DNA of 14,893 bases, from NCBI GenBank assembly GCA_035934235.1, contig DASYYB010000047.1, forward strand, positions 1-14,893, written 5' to 3'. Below the pieces are notes generated by a model. It was not told where the DNA came from and did no database searches. It worked only from the letters and a program-made list of their open reading frames with translations. Positions within the stretch are counted from its first letter, which is position 1; each line of letters begins with the position of its first letter. This DNA is from REEB95 sp035934235. Its GTDB lineage: Bacteria > Pseudomonadota > Alphaproteobacteria > ATCC43930 > CGMCC-115725. Made by a program: the position numbers and the translations under genes. Shown in pieces: positions 1-5,288 of the stretch.

Positions 1-861
1 CAGATCGGGATTGACCAGCGTACTGACGTAAGCCTGATAGGCGACGGCATCGGCCGAGCGACCCGATCCGGGCCGATCCGGGCCCGGATCCGGACACAGC
101 TTCGGCTCATCGCGGTCCGTGTCTGTTTGGGCCTGAGCGCCCGCGCGGCTTTGCGCCGCCGGTCGGCTGCTCGAGGCATAGCCGGGCAGGACGTCGGGAT
201 CGAGGACGACGGCGCCATCGACGACGCGGCCAAAGGCATTGCCGTTGTTGTCGCGAAAGATTCCGTCGGCGCCGTAGCGGCCGGAGAACAGGACGCTGCC
301 ATCGTCGCTGCGCGAAAGTGTGAGCACGCCGGTGCCGCGATCGAACTGGAACGAAATAGCGGCGTTGCCGGGAACTGCACCGTTCGAGATCAGGCTGCGG
401 TTGGTCGGGATGAACAGCGTGCCGAGGAACGCCGTCGGCGCCGACAGCCGCGAGGCGATTGTCGCCAGTCCGGCGGCGACCGACGCGCTATCGGTTTCGA
501 ACAGGTTCGCTGCGGCGGATGCGGCGCTCGCAACAATGCCGCCAGCCGTCCATTCGCCGCCGCCCGGATTGCCCGCCGGCACGCGGGCCTCATCGGGGTT
601 ATAGCCCTTGGCGAGCGGGGCCAAGCGGGCGAGATAAGGATCGTCGAAAGGCGATGCCACCTGCCCGAAACGCTTCGTCGCCGGCAAGATGGACTTCCGC
701 TCGGCGCGTCTCATTAGCTCCGCGCCGGCGCCAAGACCGACACAGACATAGCCCTTGGTGGACCGATGGACGAAGATGCGATCCGGCGTAACGACATTGC
801 CGTCGGTGTCGATGGTGATCGGACGCGTCCTTTGGACGGTCGATTGCGCAAGTTCGGTCAC
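1..861 (-). CDS. Toxin-like protein with RVPAGNPGGGEW linker, C-terminus off window
   Basis: An open frame of 287 codons starts at GTG (861-859), with GAGGAGG at 866-872 just upstream, and runs through the left edge without a stop. No signal peptide or membrane helix is visible. Residues 1-60 are a basic N-terminal region. Residues 88-107 hold NPDEARVPAGNPGGGEW and a short Gly/Ala stretch, followed by an Ala-rich helix. Residues about 130-225 look beta-rich (TAFLGTLFIPTNRSLI, GTGVLTLSRSDDGSVLFSGRYGADG). Residues 248-265 are Asp/Pro-rich (DEPKLCPDPGPDRPG), followed by AVAYQAYVSTLVNPDL at the edge. From memory, the VPAG.PGGG.W motif and the LCPDP.PDRPG segment recur in alphaproteobacterial phage-derived or polymorphic-toxin-like proteins, between a delivery part and a variable C-terminal domain. 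The toxin role is inference, because the deciding C-terminus is missing. That this is a real gene is well supported by its ribosome binding site, uninterrupted frame and protein-like composition. Confidence 0.8.
   Translation of the reverse strand, partial: MTELAQSTVQRTRPITIDTDGNVVTPDRIFVHRSTKGYVCVGLGAGAELMRRAERKSILPATKRFGQVASPFDDPYLARLAPLAKGYNPDEARVPAGNPGGGEWTAGGIVASAASAAANLFETDSASVAAGLATIASRLSAPTAFLGTLFIPTNRSLISNGAVPGNAAISFQFDRGTGVLTLSRSDDGSVLFSGRYGADGIFRDNNGNAFGRVVDGAVVLDPDVLPGYASSSRPAAQSRAGAQAQTDTDRDEPKLCPDPGPDRPGSGRSADAVAYQAYVSTLVNPDL
63..93. repeat. Short tandem repeat coding a Pro/Asp/Gly segment
   Basis: Two exact tandem copies of CCGATCCGGG lie at 63-72 and 73-82, followed by the related CCCGGATCCGG at 83-93. 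On the minus strand this encodes the PDPGPDRPGSG stretch of the toxin-like gene. The unit is 10 bp, so a change in copy number would shift the reading frame. Confidence 0.7.
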
Positions 862-884
862 CAAGCCTCCTCGAACAAAAGCGC

Positions 885-913
885 TATGTAGAACAAAACA
901 AGAACGTCGTCAA
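885..913 (-). promoter_or_regulatory. Candidate sigma-70 promoter of the toxin-like gene
   Basis: Read on the minus strand, TTGACG (913-908) is followed after exactly 17 bp by TACATA (890-885). The -35 matches the consensus at five of six bases; the -10 is weak, with T, A and A in the first, second and fourth places. Transcription would begin near 878, a few bases before the GAGGAGG ribosome binding site. The element lies in the 104-bp divergent gap shared with pepP. No convincing pepP promoter was found there. Confidence 0.4.
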
Positions 914-965
914 GACGAAACACGGCGCGGCGCCTGGCCACAACCAATTTGCTATTCTCCGCCGC

Positions 966-2798
966 ATGGATGCGCGCCATATCAACGGCGAAATGCCAGC
1001 TAAGGAATCGAGCGCCGAGAAGCTGGCGCGGCTGCGCACCGAGTTGAACCGCCAAGGTATCGGCGGCTTCATCGTGCCGCGCGCCGACGAGCACCAGGGC
1101 GAATACGTGCCGCCGTCGGCTGCGCGCCTGGGGTGGCTGACGGGTTTCACCGGCTCGGCCGGGCTTGCGGTCGTGCTACGCGACAAGGCGGCGGTGTTCG
1201 TCGATGGCCGCTATACGCTTCAGGCTGAGGCGCAGGTCGATGGTGCGCTTTACGAACGCCGCCATCTGGTCGAGCAGCCGGCGACCGATTGGATCGCCGC
1301 CAACCTGAAAGCGGGCGAGACGCTCGGCTATGATTCCTGGTTGCTGACACCGGGCGAGGTAGAGCGTTATCGCGCCGCCTGCGCTCGCGCCGGCGGCAAG
1401 CTGACGCCGCTCGCTGCCAATCCGGTCGACGCCGTCTGGCGCGACCGGCCGGCGCCGCCGACCTCGCCGGCGGTGCCGCATCCGCTCGAATTTGCCGGCA
1501 AGAGCAGCGACGACAAGCGCCGCGAGCTGGCGCAGCGCCTGGTATCCGACAAGCTCGACGCCGCGGTGCTGACCGCGCCGGATTCAGTTGCGTGGCTGCT
1601 CAATATCCGCGGCGGCGACGTCGAATATTCGCCGCTGCCGCTGTCATTCGCGCTCCTCCATGCCGACGCCACGGTCGATCTGTTCATCGACCGGCGCAAA
1701 TTGTCGCCCGAGCTGGCGCGGCATCTCGGCAATCAGGTCCGCCACAGCGAACCCGCCGAACTGGGCGCGGCGCTGGCGGCGCTCGGCGGCGGCAAGCAGC
1801 GCGTGCTGGCCGATCCGGTGACGTGCGCGTCGTGGATCTTCGATCGCCTGAGCGAGGCCGGCGCAACTGTCCAACGCGGCGCCGATCCCTGTCAGCTGCC
1901 CAAGGCGTGCAAGAACGCTGCCGAGCTTGCGGGTACGCGGCAGGCGCATCGGCGTGACGGCGCGGCGCTGACCCGGTTCCTGGCCTGGCTCGCGCGCGAA
2001 GCGCCGGACGGCAAGCTGGCGGAGATCGCCGCATCCGACCGGCTCGAGCATTTCCGCCGTGACGGCGAGCATTTCAAGGGACTGAGCTTCCCGACAATTT
2101 CCGGCGCCGGCGCCAACGGCGCGATCGTGCACTATCGCGCGTCGCGCGAGAGCGAGCGGCGGCTCGAGTCCGGCACGCTCTATCTGGTCGATTCCGGCGC
2201 GCAATATCTCGACGGCACCACCGACGTGACGCGCACGGTCGCCATTGGCACGCCTTCACCCGAGATGCGCGACCGCTTCACCCGCGTGCTCAAGGGCCAT
2301 ATCGCGCTGGCGTCGTGCCGGTTTCCGCAGGGCACCACGGGCTCGCAGCTCGATGCGCTGGCGCGCACACCGCTGTGGGAAGCCGGTTTGGACTACGACC
2401 ACGGCACCGGCCACGGCGTCGGCTCCTATCTCGGCGTGCACGAAGGGCCGCAGCGCATCGCCAAGACGCCGAATGCGCAGCCGCTGTTGCCCGGCATGAT
2501 CGTCTCGGACGAGCCGGGTTATTACAAAACCGGCGAATACGGCATCCGCATCGAGAATCTCGTCGTGGTGACGCCCGTCCACGGCGCCAATACGAACGGC
2601 AAGCCGACGCTCGGCTTCGAGACGCTGACGCTGGCGCCGCTCGACCGCGCGCTGATCGAGCCTGCGCTCCTCGATGCGGCCGAGGCCGCCTGGGTCGACG
2701 CCTATCACGCGCGGGTGCGGACAGAGCTCACGCCCCTCGTGGACAAGGAAACCGCCGCTTGGCTGGAGGCCGCGACCCGGAAGCTGTCCAGCACCTGA
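966..2798 (+). CDS. pepP: Aminopeptidase P (Xaa-Pro aminopeptidase), long three-domain form
   Basis: This is a cytosolic M24-family metallopeptidase that removes the N-terminal residue from peptides with proline in position two. The 610-residue length matches the long, three-domain form also found in eukaryotic XPNPEP1. An N-terminal creatinase-like domain begins with the conserved FIVPRADEHQGEYVPP and WLTGFTGSAG; a second creatinase-like domain follows, then the pita-bread catalytic domain and a short C-terminal domain. The five expected metal ligands are visible: D409 (VDSGAQYLDG), D420 (TDVTRT), H483 (HGTGHGVG), E516 (DEPGYY) and E530 (IRIENL), so the enzyme looks intact. The ATG at 966 has no clear ribosome binding site. 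An in-frame ATG at 993 is an alternative and leaves the domain whole. A VOC-family gene follows after 39 bp in the same direction, probably in one transcript. Confidence 0.93.
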   Translation: MDARHINGEMPAKESSAEKLARLRTELNRQGIGGFIVPRADEHQGEYVPPSAARLGWLTGFTGSAGLAVVLRDKAAVFVDGRYTLQAEAQVDGALYERRHLVEQPATDWIAANLKAGETLGYDSWLLTPGEVERYRAACARAGGKLTPLAANPVDAVWRDRPAPPTSPAVPHPLEFAGKSSDDKRRELAQRLVSDKLDAAVLTAPDSVAWLLNIRGGDVEYSPLPLSFALLHADATVDLFIDRRKLSPELARHLGNQVRHSEPAELGAALAALGGGKQRVLADPVTCASWIFDRLSEAGATVQRGADPCQLPKACKNAAELAGTRQAHRRDGAALTRFLAWLAREAPDGKLAEIAASDRLEHFRRDGEHFKGLSFPTISGAGANGAIVHYRASRESERRLESGTLYLVDSGAQYLDGTTDVTRTVAIGTPSPEMRDRFTRVLKGHIALASCRFPQGTTGSQLDALARTPLWEAGLDYDHGTGHGVGSYLGVHEGPQRIAKTPNAQPLLPGMIVSDEPGYYKTGEYGIRIENLVVVTPVHGANTNGKPTLGFETLTLAPLDRALIEPALLDAAEAAWVDAYHARVRTELTPLVDKETAAWLEAATRKLSST

Positions 2799-2837
2799 CC
2801 GCTGTGGCACAATGGTCCAAGGCTTGCGAGGAACGCC

Positions 2838-3758
2838 ATGATCCATCTGCACGACATCCGCTATGTCCGCATGGGTACCCGCGATCTCGACACGGCGATC
2901 ACCTTCGCCACCAAGATCGTCGGGCTCGAGCTCGCCGCCAAGGAAGGCAAGTGGGCCTACTTCAAAAGCGACAAGGTGGCGGTGCGCGGCGACACGCGCG
3001 ACCACACGCTCGCCTATTTCGAGGGCGATCCGGCCGATCACATCGTCGGCCTTGAGCTCAAGAATCCGGCCGATCTCGACAAGGTCGGCGCCGAACTCGA
3101 GAACGCCAAATATCCGGCGCGGCTCGGCACCAAGGACGAATGCGAGCAGCGCCGCGTCAAGGCGTTCATCGCGACGCAGGATCCGACCGGCAACAAGATC
3201 GAAATCGTGGCGCGGCCCTTCAACAGCGGCGTGCGTTATTTCCCGGGCCGCGACGCCGGCATCACCCATTTCAGCCATATCGGCCTCAACACCACCGATC
3301 CGAAACGCGACGAGAAATTCTGGACGACGGTATTCAACGCCCGCGTCTCCGACTGGCTCGACGACACGCCGCTGTTCCGCATCCACACCGCGCATCACTC
3401 GGTGGTGCTGTTCCCGACGACGCGGCCGGGCATCCAGCACATCAATCACCAGGTCGAGGATATCGACGACGTGATGCGCTCCTGGTATTTCCTCAAGGAG
3501 CGCAACGTCAACATCGTCTTCGGTCCCGGCCGCCATCCGCTCTCGGGCGCGATGATGGTCTACTTCGAAGGGCCCGACGGCATGGTGTTCGAGTATTCGG
3601 TGGGCGTGAAGCACATCATGCCCGAGGACGAGGCGACCTATCGGCCGCGCCAGTTCCCGTTCGAGCGCTATGCCCTCGACATGTGGGGCTCGCTGCCGAC
3701 GGTCTCCGGCTTCGCAGAGAAGAAGCCCGAACGCGAGAAGATGCGCGTCGTGGTGTGA
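2838..3758 (+). CDS. Two-domain VOC-family protein, extradiol dioxygenase-like
   Basis: A 306-residue protein built of two tandem vicinal-oxygen-chelate domains (about 3-130 and 142-255) with a 50-residue tail. This is the architecture of type I extradiol ring-cleavage dioxygenases such as BphC and catechol 2,3-dioxygenase. Candidate Fe(II) ligands lie in the second domain: H147 (or H144) in THFSHIGLNT, H201 (or H204) in IQHINHQV, and E252 in MVFEYSV. Their spacing is close to the usual His-His-Glu triad. The ATG at 2838 follows GAGGA (2828-2832) at good distance. It lies just downstream of pepP; no hydroxylase, hydrolase or aldolase of an aromatic pathway is nearby, so the substrate cannot be named. 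A glyoxalase- or fosfomycin-resistance-type activity is less likely, because those proteins usually have a single short VOC repeat. Confidence 0.82.
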   Translation: MIHLHDIRYVRMGTRDLDTAITFATKIVGLELAAKEGKWAYFKSDKVAVRGDTRDHTLAYFEGDPADHIVGLELKNPADLDKVGAELENAKYPARLGTKDECEQRRVKAFIATQDPTGNKIEIVARPFNSGVRYFPGRDAGITHFSHIGLNTTDPKRDEKFWTTVFNARVSDWLDDTPLFRIHTAHHSVVLFPTTRPGIQHINHQVEDIDDVMRSWYFLKERNVNIVFGPGRHPLSGAMMVYFEGPDGMVFEYSVGVKHIMPEDEATYRPRQFPFERYALDMWGSLPTVSGFAEKKPEREKMRVVV

Positions 3759-3845
3759 GCGCGGCCTAACCGCGCGCTATCAAGACTGATATCTGCGCGA
3801 AGACCGCAAGTCTAGGCACCTATCCGTTGCCTGAAATCCCGATCG

Positions 3846-4553
3846 CTAATCCGTCGAATCTTCGGCAATGCGCAACAGCGCCGAGGGTCTGCAGATGGTC
3901 AGGCGCCGGTTCCGGCTGACCAGAAGTCCATCCTTTTCCCATGCGGTCAGGATGCGGCTCGCGGTGTGAACGGTCGTTCCCGAGATATCCGCTACATCTT
4001 TCCGCCGCAGCGGAAATTCGATCACCGTTCCATCGGTCGTATTGTGGCCGGCCTGGCGGGCGAGCCGCAGGACGGCATGAGCGACGCGGCGCTCGACTCG
4101 CTGGGTTGACAGCTCGCGCAGCCGTTCCTGCACCTCCTGAAGCCGCTTGCCGATGACTCGGATCACGTTGGCGGCGATTCGCGGATGGCGGTCTATGAGT
4201 TCAAACAAATCGACCTCGCTCCAGCTCGCCTCCGACGAATCCGCAAGGGTGACGGCGTCGGCCGGATAGCGACCGTTGGTGAACAGGCCGACGGTCCCGA
4301 ATGTCTCTCCCGGGCCGATGAAGCGCACGATGATCTGCTCGCCGTCGCCTCCCGTCTGCGTGATGCGCACGCTTCCTTCGATCAGCACGTGGGCTCGCTC
4401 GCATGCGTCGCCCTGGCTGAAGATATGGGTACCTTTGGGAAGCCGTCGTGTACGTGCTGAGGCCGCCACCTCTCCCAGCGCAGCCGGGCGCAGACCCGCG
4501 AAAAGCTCCGATGTGGCCAGCACATGAGCGGCAAGCTCGCCCGATCCGGTCAT
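3846..4553 (-). CDS. Crp/Fnr-family regulator, probable NO/low-oxygen sensor (NnrR/DNR-like)
   Basis: A 235-residue cytosolic transcription factor of usual family length. It has an N-terminal cyclic-nucleotide-type beta-barrel (about 12-115, with LPKGTHIFSQGD and VLIEGSVRI), a dimerisation helix (about 118-150), and a C-terminal winged helix whose recognition helix carries TTVHTASRIL (193-202). The SR pair is typical of this family. Only two cysteines are present (C51, C221), so it lacks the four-cysteine cluster site of a true FNR. The cAMP-contact residues of CRP are not evident. Divergence from a nitric oxide reductase operon and an NnrR/FNR-like box in the shared gap make an NnrR/DNR-type role the best inference. 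The ATG at 4553 is preceded by AGGA about 7 bases upstream. Its 3' end converges with the VOC gene across an 87-bp gap without a clear terminator. Confidence 0.88.
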   Translation of the reverse strand: MTGSGELAAHVLATSELFAGLRPAALGEVAASARTRRLPKGTHIFSQGDACERAHVLIEGSVRITQTGGDGEQIIVRFIGPGETFGTVGLFTNGRYPADAVTLADSSEASWSEVDLFELIDRHPRIAANVIRVIGKRLQEVQERLRELSTQRVERRVAHAVLRLARQAGHNTTDGTVIEFPLRRKDVADISGTTVHTASRILTAWEKDGLLVSRNRRLTICRPSALLRIAEDSTD

Positions 4554-4594
4554 GCTCGAATCCTAGCCGTAGTCGCAGAATAACGGCAGTGGGT

Positions 4595-4608
4595 TTGCTC
4601 CAGCGCAA
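4595..4608. promoter_or_regulatory. NnrR/FNR-like operator box
   Basis: TTGCTCCAGCGCAA has the TTG-N8-CAA, 14-bp form of FNR-type sites. It differs at one position from the alphaproteobacterial NnrR consensus as I recall it (TTGCG-N4-CGCAA). It is the core of a larger perfect inverted repeat, GTTTGC at 4593-4598 and GCAAAC at 4605-4610. It lies 42 bp upstream of the regulator's ATG and 117 bp upstream of the 4-TM protein's ATG, so it could serve both activation and autoregulation. Confidence 0.65.
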
Positions 4609-4630
4609 ACGCGGACATCGCTCGCCGCGG

Positions 4631-4636
4631 TAGACT
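4631..4636 (+). promoter_or_regulatory. Candidate -10 of the nitric oxide reductase operon
   Basis: TAGACT matches the TATAAT consensus at four positions, including the important T, A and final T. If it is the -10, the start site is near 4643, and the centre of the operator (4601.5) falls at -41.5. That is the classic class II activator position, where the activator replaces a -35. No good -35 hexamer is present, which fits an activator-dependent promoter. The leader would be about 80 bases long. Confidence 0.5.
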
Positions 4637-4659
4637 TTGGACGATTCCATGCAGAAGTG

Positions 4660-4671
4660 GCGCATATGCGC
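4660..4671. repeat. Perfect 12-bp palindrome in the nor operon leader
   Basis: GCGCATATGCGC is its own reverse complement. It lies about 18 bases downstream of the predicted start site and 54 bases before the first ATG of the operon. It could be a second operator. It has no loop, so it is a poor RNA hairpin; chance in GC-rich DNA is also possible. Confidence 0.35.
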
Positions 4672-4724
4672 TCTCGGAGCTTCTGTCATAACTGTCTCAA
4701 GGACATGCGTTGCGGGAGCAATCC

Positions 4725-5201
4725 ATGACGGACGTGATCGTTGCCAGGGCACTGCACGTTCTGGCCGTGGTGATCTGGATCGGCGGGCTAACCATGGTTA
4801 CGACCGTGATATTGCCGGCCGTGCGGCGCGGCGCTTTCGGCCCCGACCGATTGCAAGCATTCCAGGCGATCGAGCACGGCTTCGCCTGGCAGGCGCGTAG
4901 CGCCATTATCGTGGTCGGTCTTACCGGCCTCTACATGGTGTGGCGGCTCGATTTATGGGATCGTTTTCGCGCGGCCGCATACTGGTGGATGGACGCGATG
5001 GTTTGCCTGTGGCTGCTATTCGTCTTCGTTCTGTTTATCGCCGAACCATTCATTCTGCGCCGTCACTTTCGGTGTTGGGCGCTGGCACGGCCCGATATCG
5101 CCTTTGCGTGGCTGCATCGCGGCCATTGGTTTTTACTGGTGCTGGCCTCCTTCACGATCCTCGGCGCGGTCGCGGGAAGCCAAGGATGGTCGGTTTTCTG
5201 A
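4725..5201 (+). CDS. Four-helix membrane protein, CopD/HemJ-like, next to norB
   Basis: A 158-residue integral inner-membrane protein with four predicted helices at about 5-30, 58-76, 89-110 and 132-152. Helix 1 contains ALHVLAVVIWIGG, the LH(x)nWxGG pattern seen in the CopD, DUF2269 and HemJ group of haem- or metal-associated membrane proteins. Other histidines are H51, H131 and H134 (WLHRGHW). I do not recognise a named family. The gene is the first of the presumed nor operon, 87 bp before norB, and directly downstream of the NnrR/FNR-like box. An accessory role for NO reductase (haem or metal supply, assembly, or quinol access) is inference. The start at ATG 4725 has GGGAG six bases upstream. 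An in-frame TTG at 4710 with AAGGA upstream would add five residues. Confidence 0.8.
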   Translation: MTDVIVARALHVLAVVIWIGGLTMVTTVILPAVRRGAFGPDRLQAFQAIEHGFAWQARSAIIVVGLTGLYMVWRLDLWDRFRAAAYWWMDAMVCLWLLFVFVLFIAEPFILRRHFRCWALARPDIAFAWLHRGHWFLLVLASFTILGAVAGSQGWSVF

Positions 5202-5288
5202 CAGACGGCGGAAAGGCTCGCCCGATGACCGCATGGTGGAGACATGTTTGAGGGAATGCGGCAGGCAACATCACGAGAGAGCTAAACC

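Noticed and set aside
127..717. Plus-strand open frame of 196 codons at the left end
   Set aside because: It is opposite the GTG-started minus-strand gene, which has a ribosome binding site and recognisable linker motifs. The plus-strand product is Arg/Ala-rich, as shadows of GC-rich genes are.
2803..2826. TGGCAC resembling a sigma-54 -24 element before the VOC gene
   Set aside because: The matching -12 GC at the required spacing is missing (TCCA instead of TTGC).
2256..3614. Minus-strand open frame of 452 codons
   Set aside because: It lies antisense to the end of pepP and most of the VOC gene, both of which have clear family motifs.
3814..3832. AGGCA/TGCCT inverted repeat between the convergent VOC and regulator genes
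   Set aside because: The stem has only 5 bp with a 9-base loop and no T-tract on either strand, so it is too weak to call a terminator. The rest of 3759-3845 shows nothing.
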